DNA of 64,000 bases from positions 15,124,721-15,188,720 of the forward strand of contig NC_049995.1 in assembly GCF_000003815.2 (NCBI RefSeq), written 5' to 3'. This stretch comes from Branchiostoma floridae (Eukaryota; Chordata; Leptocardii; Amphioxiformes; Branchiostomatidae). Under the pieces are notes generated by a model. The model did no database searches and was not told where the DNA came from. It was given only the letters and a program-made list of their open reading frames with translations. Every line of letters starts with the position of its first letter. The first letter of the stretch is position 1. Position numbers and translations under genes: made by a program. Of the stretch, positions 30,923-41,570 are shown in pieces.

Positions 30923-33900
30923 ATGGGGAAACTGCGAGAGTTCTCCATCCAGTTAGCCAACAACACGGACGTGTTCATGCCAGGACAGTGGATCACAGGG
31001 CAGGTCACAGTGGACCTGAACGATGAAATGAAGATGAGAGGTAACGTCAACGCTTAAATATGTTGATACTTTGACAGGGCTCGAAATACCCCCTGCATAT
31101 GCAGGTTAATGCAGGTAAAATTGGAGCTGTGCAGGTATTTCTGGTATCTACCTGCACCTAACCTGTACTGGTCCATGAACTGGGTTTTTTCATAAATTTC
31201 CTTTGATTTAGAAGTATAGGGATTGTTATTAGCTGCATTAACTGTTGCCACCTTACGCTTACCACCTATTAGGTATAAAAGAAAAAATAGCAATTTAGTT
31301 CCTAAACAGTGGTGCAGGTAAAATTTATCTGGTGCAGGTAATTTTCACCAGTGTAGGTATGCAGAAAAAAGTATTTCGAGCCCTGTTTGATGAAGATAAC
31401 TTGCATGATACAAAATCAAATTGACTTTCTCTGTACCAGTCCTTTAACTCTGTCAACTCTAACTAGTATGTACATTTTTCTAGTTCCTTCTTAAAATAAA
31501 TGCCAGCTATATATACATATTTCCTGTTCGTGGCTCTGCCTTCTTTCCTTTCTGTCTCTTTGTTAGGTCCTCTCTGGTGTCCTCCCTTCAGCTGTTTCTG
31601 TCTCTTTCCACCAGTGGGTTGCAGTACCTGGTCACCAGGCTGTCAGGTAGTGCTCAGTGCTTTCTTTCATTTCAATTACTCAATTCTCTTCTTTGGACAC
31701 AATCTATGACGCCTATATAAGATACAATATACACACCAATCCAAACATTAAGTATATGTCAGAGTGGTATTTTTGTATCTAACTGACGTATACCTGCATT
31801 ATGACTTTGCATTTGGTGGCAGTCGGTTGCCCACATCTATAAGTATAACTCCAGTCATATTGTTGTTTATTCACTGCTATATTTGTACCTGTATGTGGTT
31901 TCAATTTTTTTAGGTATCCGACTGAAGTTTCAGGGCAAAGGTCACGTAGGGTGGACGGAAACCCACAGGGTTGGCTCAGGAGAGCACGCACGCACGGAAC
32001 ACCGGCACTACAGGGCCGACGAGACGTACTTCAACCAGGAAGTCACACTGTTTGGAAAAGGTACTGTGTTATTATACTTTCTATGTTATCAAATTGATTT
32101 TGGCTTATTTATACTAGTATGTATGTGTTGTTTTGTGAGTGTGTGTGTGTGTTTGTGTGAGTGTCTTTACCTGTGTGAGTGTCTTGACCTGTGTAAGTGT
32201 CTTTGTGTGTCTGTGTGAGTGTGTGTGTGAAAGAGAGAGACTGTGTGTATGTGTGAGTGTGTGTTTGTGCGTGTGTGTCACAGTGTGTGTTGGTGTATGT
32301 GTGTGTGTGTCTGTGTGCAAGTGTGCGCCTCTCTCTACAGTGCCGTTTTATATATATAACTGTTACATGACGCTATATTACCACATTTACAATTAAGGGC
32401 ATTTAGGCTCAGAAATGCCTTGAATTTCATTGTAACATTTGCCTCACAATTCGACCGTGTATACCTAATTTTGACTGGACAAATGCTGCTGTGAACTTTT
32501 CCATGACAACGTAGCAAAACAAACATGAAACCTGACCCAACCCATTACAGTCGCGCAGCAACCCGATAACGCAGTTAGTAGCAGGTCAGGAGCATTTTTA
32601 TCGCTGCGTTACGTTACCGCTATTGCTGTGTTGCTGCTGCATTGTGTTATCATTATCTGTTAGGTGTAACACAATCAGCACTGTCAGAGCTCGAAATATT
32701 TTTTTCTACATACCTGCACTGGTGCAGGTAACATCGAAAATTACCTGCATCAGACAAAGTTTACCTGCACCACCCTGAATTTAGGAAATATGGATCATTA
32801 TACAGTAACTAAAATTGTTCAGGAACCATTGCTATTTTTCCTTTTATACTTTATAGGTGGTAACAGTCAATGTAGCGAATAACAATCCATATACACCTAC
32901 ATCATATGACATTTATGTATAAAACCCAGTACATGGACCAGTGCAGGTTAGGTGCAGGTAGACACCAGAAATACCTGCACAGCTCGAATTTTTCTGCACT
33001 AAACCTGCATATTCTTGTGGTATTTCGAGCCCTGACTGTATATGTTCTATAAGAAAGCTCTGACTGCATATTTGGTGCAGTACATGAGACCTTAATTACT
33101 TCCCATACTTTTATTTTGTTGATTCATACAATGGCATGTTTTAAGTCCTAAACCTGTATGTTCTATACCTCAGCATCAGGCCAGTCCGGTGACAACCCCA
33201 CCCTGGGCGCTGGCCACCATGTTTACCCGTTCCAGTACCAGCTGCCCTTGCAGGGACTTCCTACGTCGTTTGAAGGCTCCAACGGTTTGTTTGTTTGTTT
33301 GTTTGTTTGTTTATTCTGTATGTTACCATGTCAATTTTGGTAGTCAAATCTTGCATGTTCCACCATGGCTATCATGCATACAATGGTTTGATTTAGGCTT
33401 TTAGCCTGCAAAGTAGTGTGATAGCAAGTCCAAAGTGTTTCGTAAACTGGCTTTTGGTATACAAGTGGTAAACCACGAGTTTTGTACCATAGGTACAACT
33501 TTTGTTTGACCAGATGGTAAAGGTTTTCTTCTTTTCCACACCCTACTCGTTTCGATAAGTGTGGTGGGTTCTGCAATGTTCTTAAGGTCTCTATTCAAAC
33601 ATGCCGAATGACCGACTTAACGACCCATCCAAAAGAACATTCGGATTGGAAGATTCTTAATATTCACCTGAGTGAAGTGAGGAAATCCAGTAATTGACAT
33701 TGTAAAAAAAAGTGCCTTTTCCAAGGGCACAACTCTTTGCCCTGCTGAGTATTGGAACCAAGAACGTTAGACTCTAAGACTTAGTCAATGACCCTAACCA
33801 CAAAATCACCTTGCCAGGTTATATCCGCTACTCGGTGAGAGGAACCATCGACAAACCATGGAAGTTTGACCACACCACGAAGAGGGCCTTCACTGTTCTG

Positions 33901-36900
33901 GACATGGTAGATCTGAACCAGGAACCCAATGCTATGGTATGTAATTACAGTAATGTTGTAACTGTTGTCAAATTCCTTGTATGGAGAAATTTTTCTTAGC
34001 ACTGTTGTCCACTTTTGTTTATATCTTTACCAGCTACCGGTTTTGGATGCTGTAGGTGAAATAACACACAGATTTGATTTGATTTTTGCCCTACCATAAA
34101 ATGAAATCCCTGCAAACATGTACAGTGTACCACCATAACCTTTTGTGGTCCTCACATCTAATCCAAGCAGAGATAGTAGCGGCTTGCTCCACTGAGTGAA
34201 AATTCCAACTGGTACTACCCCGGTATCTCTGCAACCCAAACTCTGCTTGGAGAATACACAGGACTCCCGGTCAGCAGTCAGCAATTGAAATGTTGTGCCT
34301 TGGCACTCTCACAGATTAAAATCTAGGAGGTCCTTTTTAAACCTTCTGAAACTACAGCCCAATAGATTATAAGCCTTAGTTTTGTTCACAGACCCTATGC
34401 TGCCCATCGTGTGCATCTAAGCCCTCTAGCGGATCACCATGGAACTGCACCTCTGTGGATACCAATCCTATGTTGTTTTTCACAGACTCCCCTAACCGGC
34501 CAGCAGTCCAAGACCCTGTGCTGCCTGTGTTGTGCCTCTGGCCCCATCGAGCTACAAGTCCAGGCAGATCGCTCTGCCTACTGTCCCGGTGAATCCATTA
34601 TCATCAGGGGTTCCGTGGAGAACAACTCAAGTTCAAAAATCACCAAGGTCACTGCAAAACTCAAGCAGGTAAAGTTAGAGTGGCAGTATAATTTTTGCCA
34701 ACCTTGAAGAGTATTTGTGTGTGAAATTAGAAATAGAGCTAGAACATTACAGTAACACTTAGATTTGTATCTGCATGCAACTCAATAATCTTATCATGAT
34801 CAACTAGTGTACACATGTTACCATTCCTAATTGATTTTAGCAAACTCCATTACTACCTGTTTTTGAGTATTGTACATTGTACTTATATGTGTGTGCACAC
34901 TATGTTTGTATATGTTTGTGTATTTATACAACAACAGACAAGCAACATGTTTCGTCAGTGCAGTTTCTGTTTGTTCTGACAGAGGGAGTAATTTCTGTTC
35001 CACAAGTGTGCTAATCCACAGTTTCTTTCTTTCTCTCTTCTACCAGGATGTTGTTTTCCCTGCCCACTACGTACCCTCATCACAAGACTTGACACACATT
35101 TTACATTTATATTAGTATTCAAATATTCCATTTGCATTAAGATATTTTAGGATTTGACATTGGCCCAAGCTCGTAATATGAACCAATGTCATCCAATTCA
35201 TTTTGTGGTGTTGAGGAGTTAATGTTAACTGGTTTCTTTCTTCTACCAGGATGTTGTTTTCCATGCCCACTACCCTCATCACAAGACTTGACACACATTG
35301 ACATTTATATTAGTATTCAAAAAAGGCACTTGCATTAGGGTGTTTTAGGATTTGATATTGGCCTAAGCAATATGAACCAATTTCATCCACTTCATTTCCT
35401 GGTGTTTAATAATGCTTACAGGCTTGATTCTTTTGTTTTGCCAGGATGTGGTTTTTCCATGCCCGCTATGTACCCTCATCACATGACTTGACACACATTT
35501 TACATTTATATTAGTATTCAAAAAAGGCACTTGTATTAAGGTATTTTAGGATTTTGACATTGGCCCAAGCTCGTAATGTGAACCAATTTCATCCAATTCA
35601 TTTCGTAGTGTTGAGGAGTTAATAATAACTTTTTTTTTTCTTTCTTCTGCCAGGATGTTGTTTTCTATGCCCACTACCCTCACCAAAAGACTCAACACAC
35701 ATTCATATTAGTATTCAAATAATGCATTTGGAATAACGTATCTTGGGATTGGCCAAAGCTTGGAATATGAACCAATTTCATCCAATTCATTTTATGGTGT
35801 TGAGGAGTTAATGCTAACCGTTTTCTTTCTCTTACCAGGATGTGGCTTTCCATGCCCATCATCCTCACCACAAAACTCGACACAGATCTAAGAACCTGGG
35901 GGAGGTTGAGGGGGAGGGGTGTGACGAGGGGGGGTCTGTACAACTGAACCTGATCCTGCCTGTCCCTGCCATCCCCCCGTCCAACCTGCGTTCCTGCAAC
36001 ATCATTGATCTCACCTACACACTCAATGTAAGTTTGTATCTTAACTCTTATTGCATAACTATTATGTTAACTCACTCACGGTCTATAAAGTAATGTTGTT
36101 GTACCGAACGATTACTGAAACTGCAAGATACAGAGACCTGTGACTGCTATACGATTTAATGTGAAATACACTGATACAACAGTTGATGAATGAATGAGTT
36201 AATGAGTGAGTGAATGAATGAATGAATGAATGGACAAATAATTGTATTTTGGAATAAAGATGGAATTGAGGATATTAATGCAAGAAGGAAAGAAAACAGG
36301 AAAGAAAGAAGTGAGGAAGGAAGGTAGTGAAATAAAGGAAGAAAAATGAGGAAGAGAAGGCAAAAGGTACATGTACCAATTAACATATAAAATTATAAAG
36401 GAAAAAACTCATTTTGGTCCTTTACAGGTGAGTGCACACTTCAAAGGAGCCCACACCAGCCTGGACCTGAAGTTCCCCATCCTGGTTGGCTCCATCCCCT
36501 TACGGAGCATCTACCCTACGGCACCCGCCTTCCCCCCTCCTCCTGTTGCTCCTGGCTTTGACCCTGCTTTCCCGCCCCCCAACCCAGGGGCGTACCCTCC
36601 CCCTAACCCTGGGGCGTACCCCCCACCCAACCCCAGTGCTCCGTATCCTCCTCCTACTGGTCCTGATGCTGCCTATCCTCCAGCGACTGGTGCTCCGTAT
36701 GTTCCCCCTCCCATTATGCCGGCAGCAGGCACACCGAACCTCCGTAAGTAACACTCAATCAGTCAAACTTTATCAGGGCTCGAAATACCAACTGCATATG
36801 CAGGTTAGTGCAGGTAAAATTGGAGCTGTGCAGGTATTGCTGTTGTCTACCTGCACTTAACCTGCACTGGTCTATGTACTGGGTTTTATACATAAATGTC

Positions 36901-37333
36901 GTATGATGTAGGGGTATGTGGATTGTTATTAGCTGCATTGACTGTTACCACCTATAAACTATACATGTAGAAGAAAAAATAGCAATGGTTCCTGAACAAT
37001 TTTAGTATGATCCATACTTCATAAATTCAGAGTGGTGCAGGTAAAATTTGTCTGGTGCGGGTAACAGCAGAAGTAGCCAGTATGGTTACATCCGGAACGA
37101 ACGTTATATTGTAGTCACGATGTTGGTGTTTTTTGTTTTATGAAAGTATTATTAAAATTTTATTTGGCGTGACGTCCAATATTCTTTTCCTTTCAGCTCC
37201 CCCCTCCTACATGCAGAGTGTGTTTGGAGCGAGCAACATCAAGGATGATGATGATAATGAACACACCAGGGGGACCATGGACTACGCACCCAAATACACT
37301 TACTACGACTGGAGCCAGCACCCACGGATTTAA
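30923..37333 (+). CDS. Alpha-arrestin, arrestin domain-containing protein, copy 1 (439 aa, 8 exons)
   Basis: Exons: 30923-31040, 31914-32060, 33174-33284, 33818-33936, 34486-34668, 35839-36027, 36428-36743 and 37197-37333. All have AG/GT borders, with phases 1,1,1,0,0,0,1. The arrestin N domain spans about residues 1-165: [40 protein letters not shown] and GLPTSFEG then GYIRYSVRG. The C domain spans about 166-320: [36 protein letters not shown], then [11 protein letters not shown] and [14 protein letters not shown]. The tail is Pro-rich with a PSAP motif, and the last exon opens with PPSY. In this family PPxY binds NEDD4-type ubiquitin ligases, and PSAP (known in ARRDC1) binds TSG101 of ESCRT-I. 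It probably acts as a membrane-protein trafficking adaptor. The start is the first Met after the acceptor at 30869. Confidence 0.92.
31078..31384. mobile_element. hAT-like MITE, copy a
   Basis: Ends are CAGGGCTCGAAATAC and its near complement GTATTTCGAGCCCTG. The interior holds repeated TGCAGGTAA motifs. TTTGA flanks both sides as a possible partial target duplication. It lies in ARRDC copy 1 intron 1. Confidence 0.7.
32130..32335. repeat. (GT)n microsatellite
   Basis: Interrupted GT/TGTGAG repeats in ARRDC copy 1 intron 2. The open frames across it are artefacts. Confidence 0.95.
32687..33034. mobile_element. hAT-like MITE, copy b (inverted)
   Basis: Same element as copy a in the opposite orientation (CAGAGCTCGAAATA to TATTTCGAGCCCTG), flanked by ACTGT on both sides. 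It lies in ARRDC copy 1 intron 2. Confidence 0.7.
33650..33805 (-). mobile_element. tRNA-derived SINE in ARRDC copy 1 intron 3
   Basis: On the minus strand a B-box-like CTTGGTTCCAATAC is followed by the CACTTCACTCAGGTG tail found in the copies at 43310 and 59836. A copy sits at the same place in ARRDC copy 2 (41880-41995), so the insertion predates the gene duplication. Confidence 0.6.
34388..34485 (+). repeat. Degenerate upstream copy of ARRDC copy 1 exon 5 edge
   Basis: CACAGACCCTATGCTGCCC...CCTCTAG resembles the acceptor and start of exon 5 and the longer array at the same place in copy 2 (42497-42829). It is non-coding. Confidence 0.5.
35030..35838 (+). repeat. Tandem array of partial ARRDC exon 6 acceptors
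   Basis: A unit of about 195 bp holds intron plus CCAG|GATGT[T/G]G.TTT and some 40 further exon bases. It is repeated four times before the true exon. The 3' splice sites are at 35047, 35250, 35445, 35654 and 35839. In several copies the exon reading meets TGA where the true exon has CGA. None has the full exon. Confidence 0.85.
36177..36232. repeat. (AATG/AGTG)n microsatellite
   Basis: GAATGAATGAATG-type tetranucleotide repeat in ARRDC copy 1 intron 6. GAGTGAGTGA lies at the matching site in copy 2 (43715-43735). Confidence 0.85.
36774..37070. mobile_element. hAT-like MITE, copy c (right end lost)
   Basis: Begins CAGGGCTCGAAATACC and follows copy a through the TGGTGCAGGTAA motifs, but the terminal GAGCCCTG is missing. 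It lies in ARRDC copy 1 intron 7. Confidence 0.7.
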
Positions 37334-38689
37334 GGGGGGGGGGGGGTCTTTGGCAAAAGTCAGGGGGCATCATTAAAATTGAAGAATTTTTAAGGGGGGC
37401 CTGGGGAGAATTTTTAATACCACAATGGCTGAATATCACAAATTAAAGTTACATCAATTTAGCCAGCTATTTCAAGTGCCTGTGAGCTGAATGCTACATG
37501 CTTACAAGGCTGATTATAAGTTAAGATTATAGGCACTAGAAATGCATTCTTGTCTTGTTCTATTTTTTAAAATTTGTCAAAATGTGGAAAAGGCTCGGAT
37601 AAAATGCCTTTACATACTGATGACTTTTGTAAAATGGTACATGTTGCTTTCCCTGCTTGATTCTCATTATTTGGCAAAGAGTATGGTATTTGAATACAAA
37701 CACACACCACTACCAGTGGACCAGCCCCCTGTTGCATGTACAGTATGTAGTGATATGCACAAGGTTGTGTGGCCCAAGGGCTACAGAAATGGAGATGGGT
37801 GCTGCAGTATGCACCATTTGGTATGGGAAGGACTTTGACTTTTTTAAACACTTTTAGAAGTTGCTCCTTTATAAAATACAGATTATAATCTAATGATATG
37901 TTAGGTTTAGGGTATCACTACCCTGCTTTGTAGTTAGCATGTAAGCTCAGCTAAGTTTTTTGTCATATGTTTATATAGATTTATAGCTATACACAAACTT
38001 TCTTTGGTAAATTCACAATGCACTGAAGGAATGTTACAGTATGCAATACTAAATGTTTCTTTTTTTTATATGTTTGGATACCATCATTTAATCAGGTGCA
38101 TTAGATTGATATAGCCTTATTTTTGTATCAATATGGAAATAGTAATAATTAACAGTTATGATTTAACTTGAAAATTAACGTAATGATCAAAAGCAATGCT
38201 TGACACCATGCAATTTCAAGTATTCGGTCCAAGGAGAATGAATGAATGAATGGTTAGTTTATTACAATCAGTATATGATCAACTGTGTAAAGTAAACAGC
38301 AGCCATAGGCTGATTGAATTGTATGCTTTTTCAGATTTTGATACATGATTTTCAAATGCAATCGTATTAGCACTTATAGTATACTATTATGTAATATCAA
38401 TTCCCATGTGCACTTGTGTCATTGGTTATGCAATAACTGCAGTAAGATATTACTTCTCACATTCACCTGTATGTGATATGTATATTATAATATTTGTGTA
38501 TATCTTTATACAAACTTTTTTTAAACAGGTAAGTTTACACAGAAATGTCAAAATGAATGAAGGGATTTTGCGGTATGCATCACTACTTGTAATTTGGAAT
38601 ATTCCATGAGAGCGAATGAGAAATCAGTTGTTGTTGTTGTTGTTGTTTTTCTCTCTCTTCCTTATGCGTTTAGTAACAGATACAGCCAT
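37334..38689. other. 3' flank of ARRDC copy 1
   Basis: A G-run (37334-37347) starts at the stop codon and is followed by further G-rich blocks up to about 37405. The rest is AT-rich, with a (GTT)n run at 38626-38647. I found no certain AATAAA close to the stop. Confidence 0.5.
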
Positions 38690-39897
38690 GAACGAGTGGC
38701 GAGTTTGACCCGCTTGCTAGGCGTTACTATGATGGATATTATTTCATATTACCTTGCCAGGTTATTACATTCGGGCACAATGCGATAGAAGATTTTTTGC
38801 TTTTATTCTATTTTAACCTGAGTCGGGCCAACTAAATAATGTCGCTCGACAAGTTGTGACCTTCAAAGATAAAAATGGCGTCAGTAAAATTGGAGCTACT
38901 GACCTGGAAGGAATATGAAGGAAGACACATGTCATGTAAGTGACGCTGTGTTGTTTAATAGTAACATCATTTACTCTGAACTTTCCTCCGTTTTGGAGTG
39001 TCATACCATCCAGGTAGGTAGGTAGGTATGTACCATCGACCAATAACGCAAAGTTGTTTCATATAACAACATCGTGATTTCTAGCACTAGAACAGCTTGT
39101 AATTGTCTGACATTTATTGTGTAATTCTTTTACATTATACCATCGCATCAGTAGTTTTTCAAAACAAAGCCGGCTTCATCGAAGAGCAATTTCAAGATAA
39201 GGTTTATTGCAAATTCTTGCCCGTGGGCTAATTGCAGGTAACATAAGAGATTCAAACGGTGTAAAAAACAATATCACAAGTGTCTACTCTAGTCTTAAAA
39301 GCTAACTCTAGATCCTGGGTTATTGGGTTCGACTCCTTTTTCGAAGACAGTGGAAGACGAAAGATCCCACCTTTTCTATTATGTGTGGGTTTTGTGATGT
39401 TAGAAGGAGAAATGTTTTATTTTTGTCTGTGAATGAGAGGAAGTTTGGATGGAATTTGGTGGCCTCGTCAAACAGCTCTTTTCTTTCGTGATCGTAGAAA
39501 GAGCAGTTTGACAAAATGTGTTTCGTATATATCTACTTTCTCTGAACTTTATGACATCCTGTATCTTGCTGTTGACATCTTCCTTTTGTAGCCACACTTC
39601 TTAAGGAAATGTCGATTTAATAAAAGGTTGTTCCAAGCAGACACTTGAAAGACAGAAAGTAAGTAAGATATTTCAAGTATTTATGATAAACAAGTGGTCG
39701 GAAAACATTATGCTCTTCCCTCCTAATATCTGCTTGAAGATAATTCTGACAGGTGTCTCTCAATCCACGCGAGACTTCCAGACGAGACTTGAGAAGCAGG
39801 AAACTAACCCAAACTCCAGACTACTCCAGACACACCTCCGGTTGATCTGTGTGTTTCTGAGTACGGCTTCAACGTGTTTACACCAGGCGCTTGAAAG
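38690..39897 (+). repeat. ARRDC upstream segmental duplication, copy 2
   Basis: Homologous to 27640-28480 but longer. The extra DNA (about 39180-39660) includes a tRNA-like SINE head with GGGTTCGACTCC near 39325. The last part (about 39718-39897) is the likely non-coding first exon of ARRDC copy 2, ending TTGAAAG|GTGACT. Confidence 0.7.
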
Positions 39898-40626
39898 GTG
39901 ACTATTCAATCTTATTCTGCTGACGTTATATCTATAAGGTTAAAAGTTCCTAGGTAGCAGCTAAGGGGCCAGATAATGTTGCCAAATTGTTATAAATATA
40001 CAAAACAAGAAGCCAGACGTAGTCTGCCAGTGCTCTGACTAAGGGCAATGACCTGTCATTTAGAATCTTGTTGAAAGCTCCTTGCTCTGATGACAACTAC
40101 GCAGCATAGCTCTATACAAGAAAGGTAAAATCTTCGCAAAATGTAGCACGTTTTCCCTGTAGCTATGTTATCGAGCTACTCACACACAATACTATACCAT
40201 AAGGCTTGCCCTCTAGTAGTTTGTGTGGGAGTAAACAAAATAGAAGAGCCCCAGGCCACAGGTGTTAACATAATTGAAGCAACTGGGGCAATTGATTAAT
40301 GTGATAAGAAGCATGTTTCGTGAACTTTTCGGCGAAATATGCACGATTGCTCTTGACAAAATCAGTTTATTTGTGGACATTTTTGCAATATGGCATTTTG
40401 TAAGAAAAGTTTTAACCATATTGTTACTTAAATTAAGTCAACATAGACAGCTGCCGCCCTACATCTACTTGGTTCTTTGACAGAATAAGAAGAGCGTCGC
40501 TGTCCCAAAACTGTTCGAACTGACGAATAGAGTTGTTGTTGCGATGTGCATTGATGTCACGTCTTTCCTATTTTTTTTTTTTTTTGGTGATAAACTTGAG
40601 TTTGCTTTGGTTGGCATGATTTCGAC
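39898..40626. other. 5' intron of ARRDC copy 2
   Basis: AT-rich, with a poly-T run near 40570. No palindrome array like that at 28656-29366 is seen here. Confidence 0.5.
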
Positions 40627-40755
40627 AAAATACGACACGGGGTATTCTCTCGGGCCCAGCCCTGCTGCGGCTCCGATCACCGTCCGGCCGTCGGGCGATC
40701 CGACCCGCGACCGGGCTTTACCTCGGGCGATACAAAATTCCCCGTGTTGTATTTT
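40627..40755. mobile_element. Short GC-rich MITE
   Basis: AAAATACGACACGGGG at the left and the complement of CCCCGTGTTGTATTTT at the right form inverted ends around about 100 bp with GC-rich, partly symmetric sequence (CTCGGGC / GCCCGAG). Confidence 0.6.
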
Positions 40756-40769
40756 ATACATACATAGAA

Positions 40770-40990
40770 GTCTAGCACAGTGACAGCCGGGAGACCTATC
40801 CAGTTTACTAACAACATGGACGTGTCCTTGCAGATTCCAGTACTAGTATTGCGTGTGTAGCCGTTATACCTTGCACCGTGACAGCTGGAAGACAACGAAG
40901 ATGGAAAACTACAGGAATTCTCCATCTATTTTACCAACAGCACGGACGTCTTTCTGTTATGTTTGACGTGTCTTTGCAGATTCCAGTAGC
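40770..40990 (+). pseudogene. Broken copies of ARRDC copy 2 exon 1
   Basis: Two partial copies are seen. The second keeps an exon 1 reading (KLQEFSIYFTNSTDVF), but a one-base loss after the ATG puts the start out of frame, and it runs into intron-like sequence. The functional exon 1 probably lies in the adjacent gap. Confidence 0.65.
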
Positions 40991-40995
40991 GACTG

Positions 40996-41095
40996 NNNNN
41001 NNNNNNNNNNNNNNNNNNNNNNNNNNNNNNNNNNNNNNNNNNNNNNNNNNNNNNNNNNNNNNNNNNNNNNNNNNNNNNNNNNNNNNNNNNNNNNN
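40996..41095. other. Assembly gap (100 N)
   Basis: Exactly 100 N, probably of unknown true size. Exons 1 and 2 of ARRDC copy 2 are missing from the sequence and should fall here. Confidence 0.99.
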
Positions 41096-41226
41096 CTTAG
41101 TGAAACACGGTTGTAAGTTTTTCTCAAGGGACTGAAATACTGTGATTTACCCATATTTTAAAATTACTCCTGTCATTTTGGTGATAATCTATTCTCAGCC
41201 CTTAAGTAGAACATCCTGTGTTCTAG

Positions 41227-41300
41227 CCAAAGGCGAGTCCGGTGACAACCCTACTCTGGACGCCGGCCGCCATGCCTTACCGTTCCAACACCAGCTGTGT
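41227..41300 (+). repeat. Partial duplicate of ARRDC copy 2 exon 3
   Basis: The acceptor TGTTCTAG and the first 70-odd bases of exon 3 are repeated about 344 bp before the true exon, then run into a GT-rich stretch after the CACCAGCTG codons. The donor is absent. Confidence 0.8.
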
Positions 41301-41570
41301 GTCTGTGTGCGTGTGTTTGCCTATGATGATGTATGCCTGTCCGTGTGTGTATGTCTCCACATTGTAATATTTCCAGATACATTCTGTCAGAAAGCACAGA
41401 ACTGCCTGCGGTGGTATGCCATCCCTGTTGGCATATACAGTGATAAACAAAGAAGAGGGGAGCGTATTTGTATTGGGGTCTTAATGAAACATTAGACTGG
41501 AATACTGTAAGTTACCCTAAATCTTTTGCTATTTTGATGATGATTATTTCTTGGATATTCTGTGTTCTAG

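Noticed and set aside
34133-34255. Another foldback element
   Set aside because: CCAAGCAGAG recurs in inverted orientation, recalling the element at 5404-5574, but the arms are too diverged for a firm call.
37542-37857. Overlapping frames of 60-98 codons after ARRDC copy 1
   Set aside because: They lie in 3' flanking DNA on both strands with no homology or splice context.
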